Assembly: GCA_007745635.1 (NCBI GenBank)
Contig: CP036272.1
Span: 2,599,266-2,663,265 of the forward strand
DNA length: 64,000 nt
Source of the DNA: Stieleria bergensis
GTDB taxonomy: Bacteria > Planctomycetota > Planctomycetia > Pirellulales > Pirellulaceae
Direction of reading: 5' to 3'
Position numbers and translations under genes: made by a program. The notes beneath the pieces were generated by a model, which ran no database searches, was not told where the DNA came from, and saw nothing but the letters and a program-made list of their open reading frames with translations. Shown piece by piece: positions 33,828-43,957 of the stretch (the first letter of the stretch is position 1; each line of letters opens with the position of its first letter).

Positions 33828-34554
33828 CGCCAGTAGAAAGGGGCTTAAAAGCACTGGAAAAATGGATGTGGCGAGGTTTTTGTACCCCGCTGAGAGGTCG
33901 AAGATATTCGGCGTCAATTTTCCCGATAGATCAAAGCCATCAAGACGCGCCCACAGGCCGCACAGGGGCTAGGCAAGAAGTCGCCACACTGTCGGCCGGC
34001 TGACCGGTTAACAGGCCAGAGTAAAAACCTGTTGACCAGGAGACCCAACTTCGTCGCCAAGACGGTTCAGATCGGACAACCGTCGCCTCATTATCACATT
34101 GCACTATCGGCAAGTGATGTCTCTCTTTGTGTTAAACCGTTATTGCCACGAAGAAATGGAGAACCGGTTAACACAAGCTGTTAACCGAGACAGCATCGAA
34201 AGGCCCAGGAGTTGGGACCGAATGAGGCCACCGAAGAATTGGTTTCGCCCGTCAGTCCCGTCCGTCCAACGCTTTGCTCAATTCCACGAAACAGAGAATC
34301 GGCGTCAATTGAGTTGTATACGGGGAGAGGAGGCTCGACACCGGGCAAGCTCGAAGTAGCGATGCTGCAACTCGTAACGGTGATATGCACTCAACTCTTC
34401 TTCGACGGACGTGCCACAGGATTGCTGAACGTCAATTCCCGGAACGGGAATTGCTAGCCAGCCCGCTATAGTGAAAAGTGTTCTGGTTGAATACCCAATC
34501 GTGATCGGCTCGCCCAAAAAATGGCATCAACAAACCCAACGGAGACCTCCAGCA
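33828..34554. other. Spacer right of the intact IS3 copy
   Basis: 727 bases with no convincing gene. A perfect 9-bp hairpin (CAATTCCCG, GAA, CGGGAATTG) lies at 34433-34453, about 100 bases before the next start. The remainder shows no known element. Confidence 0.4.
34433..34453. repeat. Perfect 9-bp inverted repeat
   Basis: CAATTCCCG, loop GAA, CGGGAATTG, about 100 bases before a small charged gene and its membrane neighbour. Could be an operator or leader hairpin; no further support. Confidence 0.4.
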
Positions 34555-34719
34555 ATGTTTGTCTCAGCAAATAGCAAAGACAAATTGCAAGCCAAGTCTA
34601 ACAAGGTTATGCAAGAGTCTTACGACCTCTCTACCGTGAATCGGAAGAAGAGCGACCAAAAGCGAACCGAGGCGGAGGAGATTGGCCGGCATCTCGATGA
34701 GTTGGAAAAGCAAGCATAG
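34555..34719 (+). CDS. Small charged hypothetical protein
   Basis: 54 residues from the ATG at 34555 (an upstream in-frame ATG at 34471 gives an unlikely extension). GGAG lies about ten bases upstream. Sequence: FVSANSKDKLQAKSNKVMQE then a lysine/glutamate-rich helix ending GRHLDELEKQA. No family is recognised. It lies 39 bases before the M48-like membrane gene on the same strand and probably shares its transcript. A role as a partner or regulator of that membrane protein is only a guess. Confidence 0.5.
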   Translation: MFVSANSKDKLQAKSNKVMQESYDLSTVNRKKSDQKRTEAEEIGRHLDELEKQA

Positions 34720-34758
34720 CACCCTTCTGAACCTACAATTTACCATTGGGACTCAACG

Positions 34759-35922
34759 ATGACCTACGCCCGCGCTCGTCTGCTTCTTGGCATGTCCGCT
34801 GTCGGCTGCATCGTAGTGTTGAGTACGGTACTACTCCTGTGGCAGTACCCGCTCGAGATCCTGCCCAACTCCGAGTCTTGGAGCGGCAATGACCTTGCGT
34901 CTCTCGTTTCGCTTTTCGGCTTCCTGGCTGCCGCTCTGTTTCCTATGGATCTGCTGGGTGGTTTCCTACTTCCGAATCGCTGGCGACCAAACACGATTTC
35001 GTTTGGGAACTTTGTGGCTGGGTGGATCCGCGGTGTTCTTGTCCAGGGAACGCTCTTTGTTGCGGCCAGCCTAGTGATTCTTTTCATGGGACGTTGGCTG
35101 GGCGCATCTGGTGCAGCATTGGGTGTCGCCGGCTTTGCGATCATTCTTGTCGGTTCGCAACTTCAGATTGCCAAGTTTGTGGGAGCCTTGAGGTCGACCG
35201 CCGGAGAGAAGTTGGAAGAGGTCCCTGTAATTGAGCAGGCTCAATCCTTAGTCTCAAAGTGGGGTTGGAAGTCACGACGGGTCACTGCCCTCGATCATCA
35301 CGACACCGGCTTCACAGGAGGCATTGTCGGTTTGCCCGGAATGGAGACGGTCGTGCTGCCGGCATCAACGCTAACGAAACTTTCACCGGAGCAGTTAGCA
35401 ATCGTGGTAGCGCGACGACTGGAAGCGATCCAGAGCGGAAGTCGAACACGTAGCCTTTTACTGGCACTTGTCTGGGTGATCGTGGGTTTCGCATTGTCGA
35501 CACTCTTACCGGGAGCCAGCGTTTCGAGCGTTGCCGGGCTGACGATGACGTGCCTGGGCTTCAACCTTTGGACATTCTTAGGCTTGCTGACCTTGCCGAC
35601 ACTTAGCCGCCAGGCATCGTATGCGATTGACGGCAAAGTCCTTCAGTCTGGAGCTTCACCGGAGGTTTTCAAACAAACGGTGAAGACTCTTGATATGTTG
35701 CAGGATGATGAACCGCGACGATCGGCATTGATCGAAACGATCTTCCATCCCGTTCCGAGCGTCGATAATCGCCGTTCCGCTGCCTCCGGTAACGCCCCAA
35801 TTGCATGGCATGCGGCCCGGATCACGCTGTTCGTTTCCTGGGCTTGCATGGGAATGCTCGTCCGAGCAGTTCACTGCAATATCGGCCGACCCGAGCTATG
35901 GGTGATGCTGCCGACGGATTGA
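34759..35922 (+). CDS. M48-like membrane protein without the HExxH zinc site
   Basis: 387 residues with four or more hydrophobic segments (about 8-28, 48-68, 96-118, 120-140, 230-275). The middle reads IVGLPGMETVVLPASTLTKL then SPEQLAIVVARRLEAIQSGS, lining up with the M48 peptidase block (normal form LSPEQLAAVLAHELAHI). The zinc-binding HExxH is replaced by RRLEA, so the protein cannot be a zinc protease of this type. It may have kept the membrane fold for a non-catalytic task. The C-terminal part (DEPRRSALIETIFHPVPSV) looks conserved and not decayed. Follows a small charged gene in the same direction. Alternative: an unrelated membrane protein with chance resemblance. Confidence 0.6.
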   Translation: MTYARARLLLGMSAVGCIVVLSTVLLLWQYPLEILPNSESWSGNDLASLVSLFGFLAAALFPMDLLGGFLLPNRWRPNTISFGNFVAGWIRGVLVQGTLFVAASLVILFMGRWLGASGAALGVAGFAIILVGSQLQIAKFVGALRSTAGEKLEEVPVIEQAQSLVSKWGWKSRRVTALDHHDTGFTGGIVGLPGMETVVLPASTLTKLSPEQLAIVVARRLEAIQSGSRTRSLLLALVWVIVGFALSTLLPGASVSSVAGLTMTCLGFNLWTFLGLLTLPTLSRQASYAIDGKVLQSGASPEVFKQTVKTLDMLQDDEPRRSALIETIFHPVPSVDNRRSAASGNAPIAWHAARITLFVSWACMGMLVRAVHCNIGRPELWVMLPTD

Positions 35923-35981
35923 GTCTAGCGTCGGTCGATCAGACGGCGCCCGCGATCACTCTTGCCAGAACTGTGGATGGC

Positions 35982-36118
35982 GTGAGGTCAAAAAAGTCGA
36001 ACGAGCTTTTTGATTGGAGATGTTCGATCTTGGAGGTGATTCCTATGGCTTGGTCTCAGCCGAGGTGGTCGTCGGCGGGTGGCGGTTTTGACTCAAATTG
36101 CCGCTTACTGGCACTGAT
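35982..36118. repeat. 137-bp dispersed repeat, copy A (IS256 side)
   Basis: Starts GTGAGGTCAAAAAAGTCGAA and ends CTGGCACTGAT. A second copy at 43822-43957 has the same order of blocks (AACGAGCTTTTT, GAGGTGATTCC, CTTGGTCTCAGCCGA). Here it directly follows a truncated IS256-type transposase, so it is probably the far end of that element. Confidence 0.7.
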
Positions 36119-36125
36119 TGTGCAG

Positions 36126-36546
36126 CGGTGAATTCGCTGGCTCTGACGCCGGGAGAAATTGGCTTGATCTCCTCGATGGCTCGCGAGCTAACGCCGGAAA
36201 CAATCGCTTGCACGTTCTGTGCTTGCAACTGCTGGGGGTCCTTGGCGGCCTTGTAGTTGGCCAGTTCAACCTCTTTGCTGGTTCCGCTAGATGTTTTGTG
36301 ACGCATTCGTGGCCGATCGATGTCCTCTCGTTCGCCCTCCAAGAGCACACGCCCTGACGCTGAGCCAGCGCGGTAATGATCACTGGAGGAGGGTGCATGC
36401 TTGAAGCCGCAAAGCTCAGTGACTTCAGAGGCCATGACTTCACAGATCATTTCACGCACTTGGCCTCGCAAAAAGTCTCGAAAGACGCGACCGGTTTCCG
36501 ACGCAGGAACTTGGCCAAGGGATTCAATAAGATTAACTTCGTTCAT
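36126..36546 (-). pseudogene. IS256-family (mutator-type) transposase, N-terminal third
   Basis: From an ATG at 36546: MNEVNLIESLGQVPASETGR, then FLRGQVREMICEVMASEVTE, LCGFKHAPSSSDHYRAGSAS and YKAAKDPQQLQAQNVQAIVS, followed by VSSRAIEEIKPISPGVRASE. This is the N-terminal region of IS256-type transposases; the catalytic DDE part is missing. The frame goes on about 30 codons into the terminal repeat. Non-functional. Confidence 0.7.
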
Positions 36547-36626
36547 GATGGTCTCCCCGTTGGTTGCAGCCGACGTAAATTGAGAAATGGCGAAAGGCAG
36601 TATTCTGCCTTCCGGGAGACCATCCT

Positions 36627-37637
36627 TCAACTTTTAACAATCAGCGGGACACTTCCATTCGTTTCCCCCAGGGCGAAACCGTGGTCTCCCCTGATCACAA
36701 CAATCGTATTCTGGCCGAGCCCGAGTCGCTCCAGCGCATCGAGCACTTTGCCGACTTGTGCATCAACATAGCTCACGCAGGCATAGTAACCGTGCCGCAG
36801 AATTCGACTTTGGTTGACGTCCAGGTCTTCGTCGTTCGGCACGCCCTTGTAACCGCCCAGTTCACGATGAGAATGCAGGGCGATTTCGGGAGATAATTTC
36901 ACTGGATCGCGCAGTTCGTCCGGCAATTCAAACGCCGCTCCGTCGTACAGATCCCAGTACTTCCTGGGTGCGTTAAAAGGCAAGTGAGGCTTGAAGAATC
37001 CAACCGCCAAGAAGAACGGCCCACCGCCTTGCTTTAGATTCTCAAGGGTCTTCACTGCGAGATCGGAAAGTTTACCATCGGGATAGGCAGCTTCCGCCAC
37101 GTCAGCGACTTCGTAAGCCGCCTGCTTCTTTCCCTTGCCCTGGTTGTGCGGAAGCAGATAGTTCTTCCAGCCTGTGCGTCTTAGGACTTCAGGTTCTGAC
37201 CACGAAATCGGGTCAAGCTCCCTCTCATTGCCGCTGAAAACCTTTCCAAAACTGAGTGTGCGATAACCGTTCTGCTTGAAAAGCTGTGGCAGCGTCACAT
37301 GCTCCGGCAGAGTGTCACGGAAACGATTGCGGTTGTGCCAAGCCTGAGTGTGATCTGGCAACAGGCCAGTCAGAAGCGCTGTCCGCGACGGCCCGCAGAC
37401 CGCTTGTTGAACATAAGCAGGATTAAATTGTCGGGCGTTTTTCGCAAAGTGGTCCAGATTGGGCGACTTGGCCAGACGGTCACCATAACATCATAAAGCG
37501 GGACGCAGGTCGTCAATCGCAATGAACAAGACATTTGGTCGCGATGCACCATTCAAAGGGACTTCGGCCAACAGTCCAGCGACGTCGATGCAAAGGAGGA
37601 GACAAGCGGCACAGGTGATCGATAGATGGCGTAACAT
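36627..37637 (-). pseudogene. Sulfatase pseudogene: nonsense codon plus IS256 truncation
   Basis: From an ATG at 37637 the minus strand gives a signal peptide (LRHLSITCAACLLLCIDVAG), then ASRPNVLFIAIDDLRPAL, a TGA, and in the same frame CYGDRLAKSPNLDHFAKNAR and the sulfatase motif VCGPSRTALLTGLLPDH. The TGA stands where glycine (GGA) is expected, a one-base change. The rest is a good iduronate-2-sulfatase-like body (GKVFSGNERELDPISWSEPE, FFLAVGFFKPHLPFNAP, TIVVIRGDHGFALGE) until about 36657, where it runs into IS256 sequence and stops at 36627. Both lesions make it inactive. It lies upstream of a DUF1592/DUF1552 pair on the same strand as a former member of that locus. Confidence 0.8.
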
Positions 37638-37931
37638 TCACTGCTCATTTCAACGCACGGCTCATTCAGTCCACAGGCTTTGGAGTATACCCTACATCGA
37701 TCCGTCTTGCCGCTGAAGGATCGGATGTCTCGTCGTCGCGCGTTAAAATAGCCACCTCTGTAGGGCTCTGTAGTTCTCATCTGTCTCGAAAGGGACACTG
37801 TTGCTTGAGTGCAACACACAAAGCCGATGCAATGGTTCGGCACAGCGCAATGATTCGGCCAAAGCGACCAAACACAGCAGATCAGCCACAACGCGATAGC
37901 GTGCGGTTAGGCTGGGGCATTGAATTCCCGC

Positions 37932-39347
37932 TTAGGCCAAGAACTGTTCAATGGCGCCAGTCTGTTTCAAACCTTTGCGTTGCATGGTTAGGTCCTGGTC
38001 ACCGTAGTGTTCAATGGGGTTGCCGTAGGCGTTGAGCAACGTTGTATACCAATTGCTTAGGGTCTTATGGCCTTCCGTTCCATGAAATGGCAATCGGATG
38101 AACCGCCCAGCAAGATCAAGCTTGCTGTTCTTCCCACTCATAACGATCATCGGAGCCTCGGTGTCAGGGCTATGGTGCCCAGCTCCGGTCTCTGGCAGAT
38201 AGATGATTGTCGTATTGTCAAACAGCGTACCAGTGCCTTCGGGGATGGCCATCAGTTTTGTGACCAGCGTCTGAACCTGTTTGATATGGTGCGTCTTGAT
38301 AACGTTACGCATGAACGCTGCACGACCACCAGGATCACCTCCACCGTGGCCGACTGCATGGATGGTCGTCTTTTCCTGGTTCTCAGGCAGAGATGCAATT
38401 TTGGTGCCCAGGTCATCAATGGTGTAGGTCACAACGTTGGTCAGGCCGGCCGCCAAGGCGCCAACAATCACATCAGTGAAGGCAGCTTGTTTCTGAGGCA
38501 GCGTTGCATTCTGGCCGCCGCCCGCATGGATGGGATCGAGCCCAGGAAGGTGCTTATTAATCCTCGTTGCAAGCCCCGCAACCTTGGCATTCCGATCGCG
38601 AGTTGACTTGAGTGAGTTAACCTGGTTGTCGATTTTCAGCCGTTCACCGCCGCGCAGCCCATTGAGACGTCGGGACTCTTTCTGGTGAAGATAATCCAAC
38701 AAGGCATTGTCAGAAGCGACGGCGTCTGGATTGGTCACCGACTTGAAGAGTTCGTTGTATGCGGTCATTGGATCGGCATAGCAATAATTGCGTTGCTGGG
38801 CAGCGGGCGCGGAATAACCCGAGACAATGCCTGTCCGAATCTCACGACCGTGGGGAACTGCCAACGACATCTCGACATGGCCAAACGGCGACGGAAACAG
38901 TTTTGCCAACTCGAAGTCGATCGTCGCTCGCTTGATATTGCTTAACACATTTCGGCCGGCCTTGAACGCCCCCATGCAACCAGAGTAGGAGTAATGACCT
39001 CCGCCACTGACGGACATTGAGACGCCATGCAGGATCGTCATTCGGTCTTTGAAACCGTCAAGCGCCCCGAGCCACTGGGGGAGCTCGTGCTTATCGAGAT
39101 CAACTTCGAACGCCTGCTTCTCCTTGTCCTTCTTCGCTTGTTCAGCCGAGAAAGAGGGAAGTGCAAATTGCTGTGGCAGGTTGCCATTGGACTTTCGAAT
39201 AAAGATAAAGCGGTGTGGGGGCCGGTCGGGGTTCAATTCCACTGCAGAGGCGGGCGCCGCAAGCAGATGGTTGAACGCCGGGGTCATGGCCATGGTCACG
39301 GCGCCTGTGGCGGTCGTTTTGATGAATTCACGTCGATGGATCACCAT
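37932..39347 (-). CDS. DUF1552 family protein, Tat-exported
   Basis: 471 residues with a twin-arginine signal (HRREFIKTTATGAVTMAMTP). The body has DUF1552 features: PHRFIFIRKSNGNLPQQF near the start, RMTILHGVSMSVSGGGHYSY, MSLAVPHGREIRTGIVSGYS, and a C-terminal LFDNTTIIYLPETGAGHHSP. DUF1552 proteins resemble the alkaline-phosphatase-like DUF1501 group and occur next to DUF1592 cytochromes in Planctomycetes; no reaction is established. The gene starts 5 bases after the stop of the DUF1592-type gene upstream, so the two form an operon. Likely periplasmic. About 290 bases separate its stop from the pseudogene sulfatase start on the same strand. Confidence 0.82.
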   Translation of the reverse strand: MVIHRREFIKTTATGAVTMAMTPAFNHLLAAPASAVELNPDRPPHRFIFIRKSNGNLPQQFALPSFSAEQAKKDKEKQAFEVDLDKHELPQWLGALDGFKDRMTILHGVSMSVSGGGHYSYSGCMGAFKAGRNVLSNIKRATIDFELAKLFPSPFGHVEMSLAVPHGREIRTGIVSGYSAPAAQQRNYCYADPMTAYNELFKSVTNPDAVASDNALLDYLHQKESRRLNGLRGGERLKIDNQVNSLKSTRDRNAKVAGLATRINKHLPGLDPIHAGGGQNATLPQKQAAFTDVIVGALAAGLTNVVTYTIDDLGTKIASLPENQEKTTIHAVGHGGGDPGGRAAFMRNVIKTHHIKQVQTLVTKLMAIPEGTGTLFDNTTIIYLPETGAGHHSPDTEAPMIVMSGKNSKLDLAGRFIRLPFHGTEGHKTLSNWYTTLLNAYGNPIEHYGDQDLTMQRKGLKQTGAIEQFLA

Positions 39348-39352
39348 GACGA

Positions 39353-42300
39353 TTAGTCCTCAGGGGTTGGCTTACGGTAGATAAATGAGTCGGAGGTCAG
39401 CAGCGAGACAACAACTTCATCAAAGCTGCCGTTGCTCTTAAGGTACGCCTGTTCGGCGTCAATCAGTGTCTTCGAATCGGACAGTGTTTCATTGCGTCCC
39501 AGGAAGTAACGGAAGGCATGGCGGATGATTGACTGGCGCACCCGGTCGGACTTGGCAAGTCGGTCCACTAAGTCGAATGCACCGTCGACTTCGCCATCGA
39601 GGTCGGGATCGTTTGTCCCGTCGAGCACGCCCCGTGTATCAACAGGCAGGGTCTTGTAGACCGGTAGGCTTGCGCCGAATTCATTCGTTGTCTCTCGTTT
39701 GGCAGGCTCGATGAGATTGTCGGGGTGTTCCAGTTTTTCCTCTGTGCGGTATCGTCCAAAGTCGTCGAAGCTCTCGAACGGGAATCCCAGCGGGTCCATC
39801 TTTTGATGACATCTCCAGCAATAACTCTCGCCAGTCCGTTTCTCCATCCGCTGCCGGAGCGTCTTACCATTGTCCGGCGGAATCACCGCGTCGACAGTGA
39901 TTGGCACATCGGGAATGGTCCCTGCGAGCAGTTTTTCACGAATCCACTTACCGCGGTGGATCGGGTCGGTTTCCAAGTTCTGTGCATGCGCGATCAGCCA
40001 GGCGGGGTGAGTAAGCAGCCCTTTGCGATGGGGGATCTTTGCCGGCTGTTGAGTTGGAAAGTCCCAGCTCCGCCAGTCCAGATTCCAATAGGTCGTGACC
40101 TGCTCGCCGCGCATCTGCTGCCCACTGCGACCGAGCACTGGTCCACCATGCCAGTAGCCCATGCCATTTTTCATGTAGGGCAGGGCACCGGATTGCCCCG
40201 CATCGAAGTGCAGTTGAAGTCCGAGCATCAGCTTTTGTAGTTTCCGAAGGATTTTCACATGATCGCCCTCCTTCTCGCGTTGAAACTCCCAGTGAGTCCT
40301 TAAGAAAGCCTCGTGCGGAGCGACGTCCTCTGGCTCCCATGCCTGCCAGTTTTTGTCCTTGAAGTAGAGGTAGATGTCATGCAACGAATCAGACGCTGCT
40401 TTCATCGACGCATTGTCACCGTTATGAAAGACGTAAAACTTGTCCGTTGTAAGCAAGCTTTCAAAGACCTGCTGATCCTGTTGAAGAATGAACTCGACCA
40501 ACATGTCAGCTTCTTCAATCAGGCGACTGACGGCGGGTTCGTGCCGTCCAGCCCCAAACCGGCTATCGTCCTTAAAAACTTTGATCGCCTTGGGATAGCC
40601 AAAGAATTCTCGGAAGAATCGCAGCTTCCGGATCGGCTGATTGGTGACGCTGGGATTCAGGTTGGCCGCCTGCACCGCTTCGTCGATAATCGTCCAGCGG
40701 TCACGACGCTGGAGCATCCGCCGCACCTCGCGTTCGTAGTCTTCACGCGTCAGGAGACGACCGGTCAAAGCGGCTTGTTTCAGTTCCACATCAGGGCTTG
40801 AGTCGGTCAATGCGTAGGCCAGGGCATAGCTTGCATCGGTCGGCGACATCAATCGTCGACCATGTTGATCCGCAGTGCCGGTCCCAAATTCGTGACGGTA
40901 AACAAATTCGGTGTCCAGGATGAACGACTCGATGAGTTTGGCGATCGCCTGCGAACGACCAAGCTTGCTAATCAGTTGCTCAAACAGTTCTCGATTCTGG
41001 ACACGCTCGGATTCGCTGGGTGGGCGTTCGAAGACACAGGCGTATAACTCGACGATCAGTTCATCAATCAACACATCATCTGCGTCACCCGCTTCCGCTC
41101 TGACTCGCTCCAGCGACTCGGTCCAGTCAAGCAGGCATTGGTCAATAATCGTTTGGTAGCTGTCACCCTTTTGACGATACGTTTTGATCGTCGCAGTTAT
41201 CACTTGCATCTCGGCGTCATTCAGGGGTTTGTAAACCGGCGCCGAACCACGCTTCTTGGCTTCGCGGTAAATCAAATTCATGTCCCAGTGATCCCAGAAC
41301 AACTTCATTAACTCAACACGATTCCGAATACGATGTTCTGGTACCCCAGCCATAAACCAATCACGTTCGGCTTGCAGGACAATGCGTTGATAGTCAGCGC
41401 GCTGTTGGTCCATGTAGGGCGTCCAGGTCGAACCAGCGCTATCCTTGAGCGTCTTAGTTGCGTCCTCAGTGACTTCATAGGGCGTTGTCTTATACGTTAC
41501 GAGACTGCGAAACACCGCATCAACGTCTTGCTTATCCAGACCGCCGAGAAACTCAGGACGCTGAATGCGATACGTTTTCTCCCCTGGGAATTTCCTCGGT
41601 CGCATGCCTGGGAATGGAATTTCAACGCGTTTCAAAGTGGGTAAAAGTGCCTCATGTTGGTCGCCATAGATCGCTTGAAGCAGTTGTTCCATGTACCCGT
41701 CGGTCGTCAGGAAGGCTTTGCGTAAACGCAGTGTTTCGCGGTCCTTCAGTTCGCGTTGCATGAATGCGCCCATTGCTGGGAACTGAGATTTCATCACGGA
41801 TTCGGACGACATGTGCGCCGCGATCCGCTTGGCGTTGGTGACCATGGTCAGCAAATGCCCCGTCGTTAGCGATTCCGTGCCGTAGTACCGCACGCCGATT
41901 TTTTCTGGCAGAAGAAATGGATTGGTGATCGTGCGACGAAACTTGTTGCCGTGTTCCGTCTTTGGACTCCAGTGCACCCCGCTGTCTCCAGCGACCTGCT
42001 GCCGAACACCATAGATCGTTCGCGAAGGTTGGTAATCCAGTAACCGATTGACCTTCTCACTGAAAATGAATTCGCTAATCATCCAGCGTCGATCGTGAGT
42101 GTAGCCAGGCACATGAGCGTATTGGCCCGAGAACAAATCATCATGATCGATCACGTTGCCATACTCAAAGCGTTCTAGCTTTTCCGCCAGCGCCTGGGCC
42201 GCCTTGCCGTTGAGTTGGCTGTTCAGCCAGTTCAACAGAACCTTGCGGTCGGCCTCGCTTGGCTGCTTCGCGTCCTTTGGTGGCATGTCTCCAAGGTGGA

Positions 42301-42616
42301 CCAGTTCATGAACGTTCGCTAGAAGCGTCTGCCGCGCGACTGCGTCCATTGCTACCAAGTCGTTGAGCTCCACTTCGCCCTCTTGCTTGTCGGGGCCGTG
42401 GCAAGAAACACAGTAGCGGCTTAAGACACGTGTGGCCGCATCTTCCAACTCGACCGGACTTAGCTGAGACGCTGCTAAAGTGGTCTCAGAGCGCAACTCA
42501 TCAGAAGAGCCTGATTCTTGAGCCTCAGCACGGACAGCAAGCGGAGGGCTGCAAAGCCAACCGAAAACCATCAATTCTAAGCCGCACAGAAGCATTGCAT
42601 AACTCGTCGACTTCAT
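39353..42616 (-). CDS. DUF1592/DUF1588-type planctomycete cytochrome c protein
   Basis: 1087 residues with a signal peptide (MLLCGLELMVFGWLCSPPLA). An N-terminal PSCyt1-like domain has RYCVSCHGPDKQEGEVELND (CVSCH at 69-73), then LERFEYGNVIDHDDLF. The C-terminal part has GESYCWRCHQKMDPLGFPFE followed by SFDDFGRY, the DUF1588 haem block, and a DUF1585-like end RQSIIRHAFRYFLGRNETL. It is longer than the other two copies in the window because of a divergent middle (about 180-700). Probably an electron-transfer or oxidoreductase protein of the periplasm; the substrate is unknown. Coupled to the DUF1552 gene 5 bases downstream. Confidence 0.85.
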   Translation of the reverse strand: MKSTSYAMLLCGLELMVFGWLCSPPLAVRAEAQESGSSDELRSETTLAASQLSPVELEDAATRVLSRYCVSCHGPDKQEGEVELNDLVAMDAVARQTLLANVHELVHLGDMPPKDAKQPSEADRKVLLNWLNSQLNGKAAQALAEKLERFEYGNVIDHDDLFSGQYAHVPGYTHDRRWMISEFIFSEKVNRLLDYQPSRTIYGVRQQVAGDSGVHWSPKTEHGNKFRRTITNPFLLPEKIGVRYYGTESLTTGHLLTMVTNAKRIAAHMSSESVMKSQFPAMGAFMQRELKDRETLRLRKAFLTTDGYMEQLLQAIYGDQHEALLPTLKRVEIPFPGMRPRKFPGEKTYRIQRPEFLGGLDKQDVDAVFRSLVTYKTTPYEVTEDATKTLKDSAGSTWTPYMDQQRADYQRIVLQAERDWFMAGVPEHRIRNRVELMKLFWDHWDMNLIYREAKKRGSAPVYKPLNDAEMQVITATIKTYRQKGDSYQTIIDQCLLDWTESLERVRAEAGDADDVLIDELIVELYACVFERPPSESERVQNRELFEQLISKLGRSQAIAKLIESFILDTEFVYRHEFGTGTADQHGRRLMSPTDASYALAYALTDSSPDVELKQAALTGRLLTREDYEREVRRMLQRRDRWTIIDEAVQAANLNPSVTNQPIRKLRFFREFFGYPKAIKVFKDDSRFGAGRHEPAVSRLIEEADMLVEFILQQDQQVFESLLTTDKFYVFHNGDNASMKAASDSLHDIYLYFKDKNWQAWEPEDVAPHEAFLRTHWEFQREKEGDHVKILRKLQKLMLGLQLHFDAGQSGALPYMKNGMGYWHGGPVLGRSGQQMRGEQVTTYWNLDWRSWDFPTQQPAKIPHRKGLLTHPAWLIAHAQNLETDPIHRGKWIREKLLAGTIPDVPITVDAVIPPDNGKTLRQRMEKRTGESYCWRCHQKMDPLGFPFESFDDFGRYRTEEKLEHPDNLIEPAKRETTNEFGASLPVYKTLPVDTRGVLDGTNDPDLDGEVDGAFDLVDRLAKSDRVRQSIIRHAFRYFLGRNETLSDSKTLIDAEQAYLKSNGSFDEVVVSLLTSDSFIYRKPTPED

Positions 42617-43821
42617 TTCAGTTCACACACCAGTGATGGCTAAGGCTAGAAGTTGTGCTTTCCACGTTCCTGCCAACGTTTCAAACGTAATCATTTTTGA
42701 CAGGCAATGTAAGAAGACGATGCGGCACTACCCAATTGCATGTAAGCCGCTTCGATCGGGCAGTCAACGCATCTTCGTCAGAAAGAGACGTGTGGTTAAA
42801 AGACCTCACTTCAAGATTGTAAACTCTCCTGGCATCAAACGCCAACGCACTGCTAGCTCCCCGGAAACAAACGCCAAAACCCAACAAATTTCGCGACAAA
42901 ATTGAATTCGAACCAACCGCACCTGAGCTGCCTAAAGCGCTATCCGAAACAAGCCAAAATCCAGCGTATTCTTGACGCAATGCAAAACGCTATTGAAAAG
43001 CACTGGTTCGAGAGTTCGACCTTCCCACGATTCAATGACAGTGAACCAGAACTGTTCAGTGGGATGCCCCGACTGTTGTTCAAAACACTGACCGTCTCTC
43101 TGGTGATTCTTTGCTTAAAGTTGCAGTGACGCGTCGCAGAGGTGCCGATGTCCTCGGAACACGTTGGAGGCGCCACCAAGGACGGTGGTGACTGGCGATC
43201 AGCAATCTGATAAACGCTTTTTTCCCAACAAAGTACTCGTCCGGCCTTTTGCCACCGCGAGTCTTTCAACGCCTGCTGCCAGACCAGAACTGATTTTTCT
43301 AAAAAGTCTTGATTTCAAGCGTTGAATTCGGCGGAGAGCGGACGCAATCCCATTGAGGAACAACGCTGGCAACCGATTCCAACCGTGAAACTGACACTGC
43401 TCTCATGAATGGGACGATTCGTTGGCTATCGGTATCGTAAGACATGAGATCTGATCGCAAAAGTGTCACAAAGTCGTTGACACATTCCGGAATGGCAAGC
43501 ACGGCACCCTACGTCGTTTAAATTCCAGGCAACTCTGTGCGGACGGGGCAAGGCCTCGGCAATGGAACCACGAAGGACGCGATGAGCACGAAGGGATAAG
43601 TCATGGAACGACCTCGCGGGCGCGGCACCCGCCTGCGTCCCGTTTACTGTCGCCGCTGCGCGACCGGGAGCGTTCCAGTGTGGCGGCAACCGAGTTGAAA
43701 CCCGGATCAGCCCCGGATCATAGAACTGAGATTCGAAGAAACTCTCCATGTTCTCGGTGCCTCTGTGTTTTGATTTTCTTCGCCACGCAAGTTAGAACGC
43801 GCTCCCCGAAGGCAGACCGCC

Positions 43822-43957
43822 GTGAGGTCAAAAAACTCGAACGAGCTTTTTAAGTGGGGATTGCAGAGCATTGAGGTGATTCCAATGCCTTGGTCTCAGC
43901 CGACGTGTTATCGGCGGGTCGCGTTTTCGGCTTGAATTGACGCTTGCTGGCAGTGAG
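43822..43957. repeat. 137-bp dispersed repeat, copy B (no transposase)
   Basis: Matches 35982-36118 block by block: GTGAGGTCAAAAAACTCGAA, CGAGCTTTTT, GAGGTGATTCCAATGCCTTG, GTCTCAGCCGA, ending GCTGGCAGTGAG. No transposase gene is beside it, so it is a solitary element end or a small non-autonomous derivative. Confidence 0.7.

Larger units (their letters stand above)
35982..36656 (-). mobile_element. IS256-family element remnant with internal deletion
   Basis: Begins at about 36656 read on the minus strand (GGAAGTGTCCCGCTGATTG), carries the first third of a transposase, then jumps to the terminal repeat at 36118-35982. Most of the transposase gene is deleted. Its insertion point is inside a sulfatase gene. 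Confidence 0.65.

Noticed and set aside
42633-42905. 90-residue plus-strand frame after the DUF1592 gene
   Set aside because: No recognisable domain and no ribosome binding site; overlapping minus-strand frame is equally open.
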